The notes beneath the pieces were generated by a model, which searched no databases, was not told where the DNA came from, and worked only from the letters and a program-made list of their open reading frames with translations. This document shows, piece after piece, positions 21,600 through 33,416 of a stretch of 64,000 nt of DNA (positions are counted from its first letter, which is position 1; the number at the start of each line of letters is the position of its first letter). This stretch comes from Durusdinium trenchii (taxonomy: Eukaryota; Sar; Dinophyceae; Suessiales; Symbiodiniaceae). The translations under genes and the position numbers were made by a program. The stretch is from assembly GCA_963970005.1 (NCBI GenBank), contig CAXAMN010021551.1:519440-583439 (forward strand), written 5' to 3'.

Positions 21600-22660
21600 C
21601 TATTCAATAATTGCAGATTTCGAGATTTGGATAGCAAATGCAAATAGAAAAGCACTTTTAAAATCAATTGGAATGACTTGGTGATAGCCAAGTAGACACT
21701 TTTAAAATGCAATTGGAAAATGCAATTTCTGACGTATCGTCCTAAGGCAATTGCATTTTTAAGACTGGGGGTATATCGAGACCATCAACCCGGAAAACAA
21801 TGCACATGTACGAATTTGAAACGAGATGTGCAGGAGTTCTCCACGGTCTATGGAACAATGTCACAAAACATGTCCTGAAAACAGGTGGCTCTTGGCCGAG
21901 AACACTTACTTCCTTTCAGAGAAGGTGTGATGACCTGGTCTTGGTCACCAGAGGCTGTGTCTTGGTCCTTCACAAGGCTCATTCCTCGAAGGATCACGTT
22001 TGTAGGATCCGCCATTTGTTTCGAACATCCACATGGACAACACCTTCGAACTTATTCGGGCTCACCGTTTTGGATCACTCATGGACCAGTGAAGGCCGGT
22101 GAAGGCTGTCGCTCGCTTGGGCGCGCCTCAATCGAGGAGTGGTTCCCAATGGTGCCCATCTCTGTCCCACCCACATGACATGGCCAAGAGCCTGCCTAGT
22201 GGGGCAAAAAGAAGCTCCTATACTAGCATAGCAAGTCGAGGGTTGTAGGTCGTAGGTGTTTCCCATATTCTCAGTTGCCACCCATGTGGTCCGATTGGAT
22301 GCCTAAAGGACGACAAATGCAGCGTTGCCTGGGTCAGAAAACTCCGAACCAAACGGTTGATCTCGCCTCAGATTTGATGCCCGAGTAGTGCACGAAATAG
22401 TCCTTGAAAAAGACATGATCAAAGGATCAAAGAACAGGGCGAACAGGTCATAAATCTCGGAGGCATCGACCCGCTAGGGGCAGGAGAGATTCGAGATGCG
22501 TTTCTGAGCGATTGCTCGTCAACCAGTGCTCTGTGGGCTCTCAACCACGCGGCGAGACATCACCGACTGTGCACATAGTATAGTGTCTGAGTAAAGTGAC
22601 AAAATATGACAAAATGTAGATTCATAGTACAGTAGACCAGCTGAACTATTACCTGTTTAA
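21600..22660. other. No gene seen
   Basis: Degenerate copies of segments from the palindrome region run to about 21770. Beyond that, an open plus frame near 21885-22178 has no domain or splice support. Confidence 0.4.
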
Positions 22661-22853
22661 TACTGTTTAAACTATTTTACACTCTTCTGAACTACGCAAA
22701 ACCCTGAACCCCACAAAAGACTCCACAGTCCACTGGTTCGCGGGCTTCTCCCTACTTTTATCCACCAGCCAACCATCAGCCAACCTACCAAATGGAATGG
22801 TCCCCTGCTTTCTCCCCTTTGGTGTGGTGCGTTCCTTCTCCTCCCGGCCTGAC

Positions 22854-22980
22854 CCTCGCTTTGGATGAAGCCAAAGCCCCGTTGAGGATCGAAGAACTTC
22901 ACGGTGCCGGTCTTGTCGCCTCGGAGAGATCGGACGTTCATCGAGATCGCGATCGGGCCATCGGGCGATATCGGGCGCAT
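22854..22980 (-). CDS. Exon with N-terminal half of a cold-shock domain
   Basis: The minus frame contains GTVKFFDPQRGFGFI, which matches the first two strands and the RNP1 nucleic-acid-binding motif of cold-shock domains. The frame has about 76 percent third-position GC, above the competing plus frame. The domain match stops after IQSEG, where a GTCAGG donor follows, so the second half should lie in a downstream exon that I could not find. Methionines at 22980 and 22941 are candidate starts. Cold-shock domain proteins bind RNA or single-stranded DNA and are numerous in dinoflagellates. Confidence 0.65.
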
Positions 22981-23389
22981 GATGTGGACATGAAAAGAAC
23001 ATGGACCCAAGAACAAGAGACCTTGTTTTTGTTATATATGTCTTTAGCCAGTAAAAGTGTGGTGCTTTAAAGACGTTCCCGACAAACTATCATGAGCTAT
23101 CCAAGTGGTGACTTTGAGCGTTCCCAGCCCTTCTCATGTTGCATCATGTTGCGACAATCCTACTATCTTGGATGTGAGTCCATGCTATCATTGAAACTCA
23201 AGGTTCGCAATGTACTGGTTCTTCCGTCTTCTCCAATTCCCAAGCCGATAGACTATGCATATCAAACGAAGGGATAGCCCTTCCCTGATGTGTAAAATCC
23301 TAGCATGAATTGACGGCCCACCAAAACTCTGGAGGACAATGGCACCATATGCCAGCCCATGACGAACGACATGTTCGGCGAGGCAAACG

Positions 23390-23640
23390 AACTGAACACG
23401 GCCAAGAACGTCGGTTGCTGCAAAGGGGCAGGCACAACCGACCCCAGTCCTTCATTCTCAGTCGACTGCTATTGCCGCGCTAAGTCCATCGGCCCCACGG
23501 GCCCAACGCCATGCGGACATGTTGATCTCCCGAAACAAAGCCGGGTGTTTGATGCATCGTTTCGCAGGCCACAACCACATCGGGGCAGCCCAGCAACAGT
23601 CGACTTCATTTGGTTGAGAGGGCCCCCACTTAGATAGTAC
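23390..23640. other. GC-rich candidate exon, strand unresolved
   Basis: Several frames are open on both strands. The minus frame with WAAPMWLWPAKRCIKHPALF reads well but no motif decides. Confidence 0.3.
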
Positions 23641-24049
23641 AGGATTAATGTTATTGGACCGAGATAACTTGATAACCTAACACGATATATAATATATATT
23701 ATATTATAATATATATCATATAATATCATGTGCGGTCATGTGCGGTCTTCTCACCTTCGAGTAGGAGGGACCAACCCCCCGCATGAGATAATGTAGGGAA
23801 TGTTAAAGCAATACCAAACTTGCAAACTCATCTTCTTCTCTTGAAGGTACATAATCTCTAGTTTCTTGTTCCCCTGCGTGGGACAAAGTCCCTATCCGCG
23901 TCTAACATGCACCTTCGACTCAGTCAAGGAAGATCGGGGCTCAATGGGCGTCTCTTTCATTGAAGATTGCCCAGTGAAACGGACTAACTATCAAGCGGCA
24001 CCGAATGTATTGGAAAGTTCTGAGGGCCAAACAGTGCAAATTCCTAATG

Positions 24050-24260
24050 ATGAAAATGCCACATCAACGCACAGCTTGAGAACTGCCTATTTGTTTGTCT
24101 TTTTCAACGCCCAAGACATCCGGCTCTGCCTTTCCACTACCGTCGCGGTGATTTTGCACCGGATGGAAGCACGTGGGAGTTGGATCGCTTCGGGTCGTGT
24201 CCCGCGCGGCGCGTGGGGGGAGTGGTTGAAGCAACACAGTCACAGGCACAGCTGTACAAC
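24050..24260. other. GC-rich candidate exon, strand unresolved
   Basis: A 183-residue plus frame covers 23866-24417. Within the GC-rich core a plus frame (VILHRMEARGSWIASGRVPR) and a minus frame (FNHSPHAPRGTRPEAIQLPR) have equal composition support. Confidence 0.3.
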
Positions 24261-25076
24261 CAACAATAGAATGAACATGAATGCGGACGCATTCACTCCA
24301 ATAGGCACTCAACTCTGTACCACCAGCACTAGCAGTAGCATTCAATTTGCACTTGGCATGGTATACCCGAAAGGGTGCACAGGTTTCTCATACAAAACTG
24401 CCCTTTGTGACGAATAGGGCCAGGGAGAACCCCTTTGGAATTGGTGCATGCTGGGTTTGCTGCAAGTCGACTCTGTGATGCAGCTTCAAGCGTATGTGGG
24501 AGCACCGTTGAAGCACTTCCTAATGAACATCCTTCACGGCCCATTTCTTCTCCTGAAATATTTAAGATCATCTTCCCTTCACATTAACACACACAACATA
24601 TGCAGTGTGCAGGTCGACTGACCGCACATCGTGAGGAGGTGCCCATATGGAACGCCCCAAACATTAATCTTATAAAACCCACCTGAAATATCCTGAAAAA
24701 AAGAACAATCAATGCCTCCCAAAGTCTGACCAGGGTATGGCACAATGTTTCTGAGGGCGCTGAGGATATGTCCCAAACACTGTGAACAATGATTGAGTGA
24801 TATTGAGTGGCAAGGCCTCAAATGTGTTGCCAAGACCTATAGTAGCTGACACGAGACTTTTGAGGGGCAGGAAATACGTGGGTAGAGCACCCAAACAACA
24901 TGTCAACAGTATAAATAGTGACACATAATCTAACGGATGCTTAGGCGTATTAAGTGGTATTGGTTTCAGCAATTTTTTTTCACATAATGCTCATTGAACC
25001 TATTATAATCAAATAAATATATATTGTCTAAAGAAGGGGGAGTGAAGTGAACTACTAGTGTACTTCAAGCTCACCC

Positions 25077-25480
25077 TCAGTTTATTAAATTGGATTTGAT
25101 GTAACTAACTATGTATATACAAACATTAGCTGTGCTATGCTGTGCTTCTCTGGAGCTGATTCTAGTGACATAGTAAGCCCTGCATGGCAGCAGCGGAACC
25201 GCCAGAAGGATCCCAAATTCAGCACACTGGCAGTGCCCGAAACATGGCCGCTGCTTCGGGGTTCCTTTCTCTCTCCAAGCTCTTTCACGCTTTCTGTTCT
25301 CTGCATCTCCGAGAAACGCTTCCCTTTCTGTGGTTTTCAAGAGTCTTCTGAACCGGATCATCCGAACCGGTGTGAAAGTTGACCCCTTCGGCTAGTGGCA
25401 GCGGCCACCTTCTGTGGCAGTGCTCGCAAAAGAACACGGGTAGTGTTCGGACCACAAACGAAATGGGCCAATCCATCCAA
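25077..25480. other. Possible exon island
   Basis: The minus frames carry Arg/Glu-rich segments (ENRKRERAWREKG) but change frame within the island. No splice model was convincing. Confidence 0.2.
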
Positions 25481-25919
25481 AAACACCTTGCAAACCGGTA
25501 TCAACATGGGTCTCAAAATGTCCAAACTCGCTAGAAGAAGACATCAGTCTTACAACACCAAATAACAATCTAAATCATTCTACATCGTGCAAACAATTCC
25601 TGTTCTGAGTGTAACCAATCCATTCAAGCAAGTCCCGAAATATGTTGGCATTTCTACGCAATGGACCATCACGGGTTTCCGCTCCGTAGTGCAGCTCTTG
25701 GCAGGCAAGTGTCTTGTAGACAATTTTATGTTTTTCTACGTTTCAGCCTTCGCAGTACAACAGTACTGCCAACAGGAACACCGGCAACAGTGCTGGCAAC
25801 AGGAGCGACAGTAGCTATTGGCAGGACAGGAACTTGAATGAGTTCATTACTAAATATAAAGATCATTCATAATCATACATGTTACATAATCTCGAAACAA
25901 AAATATACAGCGCTTCGCG

Positions 25920-26690
25920 CCCGAAAGCCGCCCGCACGGAAAGTGTGCGTCTGTCTGTCTCGGTCTGCCTCGGTCGGGCAGGACACACAGACGAACACAC
26001 ACACGATGTCAATAGTCTCTTTCGGTCTGTCTCCTCCGAAGCCATACGGGCAATCATGCACACGATATCAGTTTTTGTCCATGTTCAAAAACCATCAAAA
26101 ACACACCATTTCCCAAACACAAACGGGCCCCTTCCCCCAAGCTAAAGCTTAAGCTGTTTATCTAGCAGCTGATCTTCCAGCCTACGCGAGCCAACACAAC
26201 GCCTCAGCACCTTCGGCGCGGGCGGATTTATAGGCCTTAAAAGATTTTTTCCCAAAAAAAAACATCAAAAACCACATGCTCAATACCATTCACTCGGACT
26301 GGGCACACGACCGAATACGTCCACGATATCAATCGTACAGTGTCCCGCGGTTTGCCTAGACGTTTGCGATTTCTGCGATTTCCATAACGCAGCCTCCCCC
26401 GGCCGGCATAACCGGCATCGCATATCCATAGTGCAGGGCCCTTGGCTTGCCGAGACGTCTGCGATATCAATAATGCGATCTGTCCCGACCGGCATATCCC
26501 GCATCGCCAACATCTGGTCCAATTTTGGTCAATTTTCAAGACACATTGAAAAACACAGCATTTCTAAGAGAAAAATGCGCCCCCCCCAAGCTAAAGCTTA
26601 GGATTTATCTAGCCGGATTCCTTGCGATTTACACGAGCCTACACAACGCCCTCGGCACCTCCGGTGCGGGCGGATTTTATATAGTATATT
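25920..26690. repeat. GC-rich degenerate tandem repeat block
   Basis: A segment ending CTAAAGCTTA...GCGGGCGGATTTATA at 26135-26235 recurs diverged at 26585-26682. Inside the second copy, a unit with TTGCC(T/G)AGACGT...ACCGGCAT...CGCATCGC repeats at 26353-26425 and 26443-26508. Confidence 0.65.
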
Positions 26691-26805
26691 AATATAATCT
26701 CTATGTCCACTGAATTGATGGGTGTGATTGGGTCGTTTGGATCGACTGGGTGGTGCCACAAGGCCCAACGTTTTGGCCACAAGCGGCCGCGAATTGCCGG
26801 CTCAC

Positions 26806-26980
26806 TTTTCGGGCATCTCCCATGAAGGCTCATCCACAACATGGATGGGAAAGAGATCCGGGAAGAGGGCATTGAAGATCGAAAATGCCTCGGTCAATGG
26901 CCAAGGTTTGTCAAGTTCATCCATCATATTGGGCAAAGGTTTATCCAGTCTTCCGTCAAACCCGAGCATATATAGCCCAA
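26806..26980 (-). CDS. Candidate exon with GTGAGC donor
   Basis: The minus frame runs through MLGFDGRLDKPLPNMMDELD and ends in a consensus GTGAGC donor. Composition is protein-like with alternating hydrophobic and acidic residues. An adjoining minus frame (26985-27120, VQTDQTLNLVLLAVTMVLNQ) and a third piece (27174-27265) ending at a GTGAGT donor suggest a small multi-exon gene, but the phases do not join simply. Confidence 0.4.
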
Positions 26981-27173
26981 ACATGAAGAATCTATGTCTA
27001 TGTCTGACTCAAGCACCACATCCGATGCATGTGGACTGTCTTGATTCAAAACCATTGTCACAGCCAGGAGAACCAAGTTGAGGGTTTGGTCAGTTTGGAC
27101 TCGGACTGCCCAAACAGAATCAAGCATCTCGTGAAACCCGGCACAGCTGACTTCAAGCCAACTCACTTGTGAA

Positions 27174-27265
27174 TAGTATGGTAAGACACGAGTTCAAATC
27201 CCGTACTGAAAAAGGTGCTGATCTTCTTTCTCTTCTGCTCACATCCGCAAAGCCTACTGTGAAAT
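27174..27265 (-). CDS. Candidate exon with GTGAGT donor
   Basis: The acceptor ATTTCACAG and the donor GTGAGT are both good. The frame encodes RLCGCEQKRKKISTFFSTGF. Same strand as the candidate at 26806-26980. Confidence 0.35.
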
Positions 27266-27299
27266 GCTAGTGGCCTAGTGTCAGCCGGTTTACAACATT

Positions 27300-27640
27300 G
27301 ATCAGATCGACCTGGATAGGTGCTTCGCGTCATCTGGTATCCCACAACTTGGTAGAGTGAAGAACCATGGTCCGTCTGAGAGTCTCCTGTTCATTGATGT
27401 CGTTTGCCATCGTTTGCCCCTTTGATGTCGTTCTTGGAGCCGCCCAAGTTGCTGCAGTCGTTGGCGTTCTGAGGGGGTTCGGCCAAAAGGTCGCCTCGTG
27501 GCACATGTCTGTAATTGAGAGACCACCGAGTAGCCGGGAGGTCCTTAAACTCCTTGGAAAACACATCTGAGACTAAAGATGCAAGGGTGACATGCAAAAA
27601 TGACGCAAGGGCTGGCATTTTTGAGGGTTGGTTTTTCAAT
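27300..27640 (-). other. Possible exon(s), frame unresolved
   Basis: Two overlapping minus frames are open and protein-like (ITDMCHEATFWPNPLRTPTT and LPATRWSLNYRHVPRGDLLA). No motif. Confidence 0.25.
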
Positions 27641-27699
27641 TAGGGCGACCACGAAGTCCACAACGCCCCGAACATGAGGTCGGGACTGCAAACAACACA

Positions 27700-30600
27700 G
27701 CGGCATAAGAGGTGAGTTTCCCGAATGGTTGTTGGAGGTACACTCGTTTTTGAGACACTTCACTCGTTTTGAGGTATATACCTATATTATATCCTATTAT
27801 ATATATATATATCCATTCCCATTGCAAAATCGTCTGCAAACGCAAGGCCTCTCCATCGAGGAATCCCGAAAAACTGAGCCCTTCTGCGTCGAACAAGCAC
27901 ACAACTTGAAAGGGTATCGGGCTCGATGCTCGTGCTCGAATCTACCGTGTTCTGGGGTAGTTAGCCTTCAACTTGAAGGCCGCTCTAGGTCAATGGATGC
28001 TCCGAGTCCTTCGCTCATCCTTTCTTGCGCCAGTAAAAACAGTTTCACAAACAAATCCCAATAACAGCCATATGAAAGCACCACCAAAACGATGGTACAA
28101 CCTGCTGCAGTACTGCCCACACCTCCTCATACCCCTGACCTTCCATGGATACAGAAGGTGGTGGTCAATGCTTTGAACACACTCTTAGATTTGCAGCGAT
28201 GGACCCAAACAGTTAAGCATCTCCCTTCCAAGAGACCGGGTAATATAGCCACTCCTTGGATGTTTAAGGCCTGTGAATCACCAACGCGTGCATGGTATAG
28301 ACTCGATGCGTGTGGGGGTGAGCACTTGTGGATGGGCTGACATCAACTTGTGGATGGAAAAACCCAGTCATCACACCTGAGGACTCCCGGTGGCCCTTGC
28401 GCTGAGTGACGCCATCTTGTTGACAATGTATCCGATAGTAGCCTGGGTCCGCCAAACATGCAAACGGCCGGATTTTCCCATTGGCATCGGTACCCTTCCT
28501 GCGGCGTTGCTACGAGTACCCGTGCTACTGCTTTTCTGTGAGGGTATCCTTTTGCCGTGTTTTTCAAGTCAACCTGCTACTGCTACAGTACACTATAGCA
28601 GACCGAATCTCCACGTATTGGCGGATCTCACAGGCTCACAGAGTCTGCCCATGCACGACCTCGATCCATCTAGCATCATTGATGCGAAAGAGGAACAGCG
28701 CTCCTCTCTTCCTAGTATAGCCAAGGAGCTCCACACAAAGTAAATCGTGATGATTATGACACCTCAGTTGCGCATGTTGACCTCGCAAACAGCTGGGTCA
28801 TCTTCCATCAACTTCCAAACCTACAACAGTGCGCCGCAAAAGAACCTAAAGGATTGCCATGATTGACCTAAGAAGGAGCAAAAGACTGAGCAAAAGCCAG
28901 ATGCCATTCTTTCCACCTTCGATGAGATCGAAAGCCCTGATGAAAGCGCACAACTGTTGGTCCGACCACAGTGGATCGGTGGAGAATGCACATATTAAAC
29001 TGTGGAATCCACCGATTGCAGGATTCAAGATGAGTAGACTCAAGTCACACTTGTTGCCTTTAAGTGACGTGCACCCTGCCTTGTACAACCGATCCTCTTG
29101 CAAACTCCACTTGCATACATGATCCAAGTCATTACGGTGCATGTCCGAAGGAAAACATCTCCAGCACCAGGGTCTGGGCGAACTGGGGACAACATCTAAA
29201 TGCGCATGTACCATCACCCATCATCACCCTAGCACAGCAACCACCTGGACAAAAACAATCAGTTTCGACATGATCTGGTGGGTCGATCGTTTAGGACTGT
29301 CCTATCTGATGAAACATCTGAAGGTTGATCTGGTGGGTTTGATACCAAAGGCATCTCGAATCTGATCCAACAAAACGACCTCCATCCACCGATCGCTGAG
29401 GTGAGCACAAACTAGTCCTCAGTGAACCGGCGGGAACGAGTCATTCGTCAGGGGTGAGTTCGTCAGGTGGTCTTTGAAGATTGGATTCCACGTGGTCTCC
29501 ATCTTGACATCAGCTCTAAAGACCAGCCCTGAAGCCCATGAAGCTGATGAAGGTTGTGTTTGACAGTGTCTTTGAACCTTCAGTTCGCGAGGAAACCGAT
29601 GCTGTGGGAGCACTAGACTTAGAATCTGCAGGGTCCAGGGTGGGTGTTCAAATTAAGAGCCCCGTGAACATTTCGGCAATTGTCTGTTTTGGTTGGGAAA
29701 CTCAGGTGGCTGCGTATGTTTGTTAAGGCTATCTGGTTCCCATAGCTTTTGGAGAGCCAACAAAAGGGTGATTGAGTATGCTGATGTACGCATTCTCTAC
29801 TCAAATCTATTCCACTTCATTTGCTTCATTGTGCTTCCAAACACGTGGCCTCCTGACCCCACATAGCACCAATGCCATATCCCCTCCTAGTTCGACCACC
29901 TGCAGGCCTCTCCCAGGCTGAGCTCGAAGCGTGTAGGGAAAAGAATCGCAAGAAGGTCCCGACAGCCTCAAAGCATCGGAACGAGCATCGTGCATCGTGC
30001 ATCGGAACGACCGGTTGAGTGATTAGGCCTCGGACCCACACAGAGAACGGACGATCGGTTGAGTGTTCTGACATGTTCTGACTAGATAAAATATTGAATG
30101 ATAGATATTGATATAGATATTTTAAGAAGATCCAATGTGTACCTGTTGCTTCCAAACCAAAACGATTTGACGATTAGAAGAATGCGTGGAGCACACATTG
30201 TGTACCCTTCCCGGCCCGGTACCCTTGCAAACATACCAGGTCACAGGTAGGCCTGGAAAATGACTTTCTCTTGTGCTGTGTCTGGCTTTGTTATTTTAGA
30301 GAGAGAGGAAAAAACAATAACGCGGCATAATCTCCTCATGAACCAGCGTCAGTTTCTATGAGCTGTAGCGTGACTTCAAGTGTTTGAGGAAAAAAACTCT
30401 GCTGGATGATGCAACTCAAGAACATGGCGGGATCATCAGTTCAAACGATCTTAAACTTGATGATAGATCCACAAAATGCACGTCCAGAACCCACTATAAA
30501 AGCCGCAGGTTTTGAGCACAACTGTTCCAGCCCACAGTTCAGGGGCCAAGGAGCGTACACCCTCCTCGAGCTTGGCACCCCCCATATCTGGTTAAGAGCT

Positions 30601-32200
30601 CGTCATCTGACATGGTTGCAGCCTCGACTCAACGCCACGACTCAACAAGCAAGATCGACCCCGCCCTGCCATGCAGCAAACGTGTGAATCCAAACACAAA
30701 GAACCAGTCATCCTGGCACCCCGAGGAATTAAACCGCTTGTTCAGCTGCTTTTGCGTTGTCCAAGTTGACATGTCTGTCTCCTGGAGTTGCAGCTCTACC
30801 GCTGAAGCTGTCCGCATGATCCTGCTTATATACAAAGAATAGAGTTTTGACATGTTTTAGAAAGGGCAATGGCTGGGCGTGGGGATATCTCTTGTGACGT
30901 TTGTGGGTGCCATTAATCCCATGCCAATGCAACTTTACACATACAACAAGACATTCAGCATGCCAGGTAAGGCCACCTCTGTTTGCCATCCAAGAGTTGT
31001 GATCAGCATAATGCAAGTGAACCAGTACAATCAAATGGGATGAGATGGGCTCCCTAGACCTCGCAAAGCTTTCGTCATCCGACCTCTGGCACCTTTCACT
31101 CGACGGAAGAGTGCAAAACGCTACCGGGCCTCAATGTCAAAGAGTGGGTAGTCTTTGCCTTGGATCACTCCGAAGATCACGCACAAAAACTAGGATATGC
31201 ACGGGATAGGAGTTCACGACGAGCACATCTGGAATTAGTGACCTGTCGCCTGCAAAAGGACGGTAGCAACGAAGTAATGTTTTAGATACATGAACCCACT
31301 TATATACTTCGTTGTGTCCACTAATCTGGCATGAGAACTGCTTGCATCTGCTTGAGCAAAGCAAACCCCATCAAGTAGAATGAACCTTGACTGGGTGCAA
31401 CTCAGCAAGTGTATATATACAAACATACTATCGTTTTTAAAATATCATTATCCATAGTCTGTCGCACCAACCTCTGGCAATTTGTTGGCAACGAATTCGA
31501 AACAAAGTTGCAGTATATCAAAAGAATCTAAGAATTCCCGACCAAGAATTTTGGGTGGGACCCATCAGCTAGAGTTTTAGAGCAACATGTCCAATTCTGA
31601 GTGTTCCTGCCAAAGAACCCATTGCAGTTGTCGTTTCAAGGTCTTTCCTACATGTGTCGCAGTCTCTGCTGAGCCACATCGACTGAGCATCGACAGCGTG
31701 CTTTGAGATGTCAAGGTCTCACCTGTCGATGTTGTGCGAGGTTGTGCTGCAAAGAAGGTGTTTGCATTCTGCCGGGCTGGAAGCATCCTAAAATATCTCA
31801 AATCCGTGCAAGATCACATCAGGGAATATGAGGGAAGAAAAAACTATGGCATTCCAGATTGTGGATTGCATGTGAATTGGCAAATGATGCAATTAGCAAA
31901 TGATTTAGCATCCCCAACATAGACACCTCATACCTTCTGCGGTAATGAAGTATCTGAATGTGTTTGAAAGACGTCCACTATGTTTTCGGGTCCAAATATG
32001 AAACCTACAACATGGTCGGTAACACATTAAGTTCCTAGATTCAATTGAGCCTATCCCAAAGGAGTTCTCATTCAAATCAACACTTATGACATATACGCGT
32101 ATAATAATGACATGTTCCCCCAAACTGCTGTTGCCACCGGGGGGGTAGGTCGTCCTTGGTGGCATACATATTATATTGCTCATTATAGGGATAATTAGCT
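27700..32200. other. Long stretch without a confident gene
   Basis: Only isolated short frames, for example plus 29538-29726 (containing FEPSVREETDAVGALDLESA) and plus 30406-30687. No repeats of note beyond TA tracts near 27780-27810. Confidence 0.4.
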
Positions 32201-32239
32201 CTATATCATTCCCTACATGGCCTCATATAGTTTATTTGG

Positions 32240-32440
32240 TGGTGTATTTGGTGTCTCCCAAAACCAAAGTCCTGCCTCTTGGTCACGGTCAACCTATCCG
32301 CCCGGCTGCGCACGTTCGTCCAAGCGTCAAATCATCTCATCAATGGACAAAATGAAGGTCAACGCGATGGAGTTCACCTCGGCATATGGTGGAGGTCTTC
32401 ATGCCCCCATCACGGCGACCTTTTCGGGTCAGCAAATTAT
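32240..32440 (+). CDS. Candidate exon
   Basis: The plus frame with SSMDKMKVNAMEFTSAYGGG ends near a possible GTCAGC donor. A second plus frame is also open. No family recognised. Confidence 0.3.
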
Positions 32441-33416
32441 TTGTGGTGCATAACTTGCTTCATTTTTCAGTGTTGTCAGTATCCTACTTTGTTGTTCCTG
32501 CCTTAGGGACCCTTGTCACGGCAGAAAAAACTAATCCCCATGGAACAAAGACGCAAGGTCCAATTTACCGCTCGTTTTACAGGATCGGGTGGGATGGGGG
32601 GGGGTGGGGGTAAGAACAATCCGTTCACGTGCTATTTTGCTGCATAGAGTGCTACGTGATGTGGATGTGGGATGGGGTGGGGGGGGGTGGATGGGGTCGG
32701 GTCATATCACCATTGCTGGGCGTGTGGGTCACGCGCTACAAATGGATCAGAACGTTGTTTGCTGTGGGCAATGGCTGATGCCCGGCAGCAGCAGAGATCA
32801 CAATAGGACAGGATGTGGTATTTCCTCGAAAATCTAGCTACCCCAATCCATACCAATCCCGTTGTTTGAATAAATACGTGTTGGACATTGTTGGACAACA
32901 CCTGACAACGACACAAACAACACACAACGACACAACCACACCATCAAACCATCGCAACACATCTCGCATCTCGCGAGCCAGTCGCCTGACCCAGTGGCCT
33001 GACCCAATGGCCAATAACATGACAGTAAACAACTAACATTGACACACGCACACACACTGGCAACACCAAACATAACCAAACATAACCACAACACATGTAT
33101 AATTGATTGCATGTAATTGTTTAATCTAATAGTTTGGCCAATCTTGACAACACTCCAAAAAAACAAACGCAACAATAATTTACAAGCAATGACACGCACA
33201 TGACAACACCAAACGTAACCACAACACACAATGGCCCTTGGATGCCTCACAAGTCACCTACCCTGGGCGGGTGGAGATAGCTTGATGTCTAGTACTGGTC
33301 TTGGGTCTAGGTTGCAACGGTGAATTAGAACGGTTTCGAATGGTTTGGAACTAACTCGAATGTACTTTGATGTGTACAAGGAATGGACCTAAAACTATCA
33401 CTGGAGGGACTCTCAC

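Noticed and set aside
21236..21712. 158-residue minus open frame
   Set aside because: It runs through the palindrome array; its composition follows the repeats and no domain is seen.
27170..27230. tRNA-like GAGTTCAAATCCCGTA segment
   Set aside because: The T-arm-like motif lacks a matching acceptor stem and D/anticodon arms, and the segment reads as an exon candidate.
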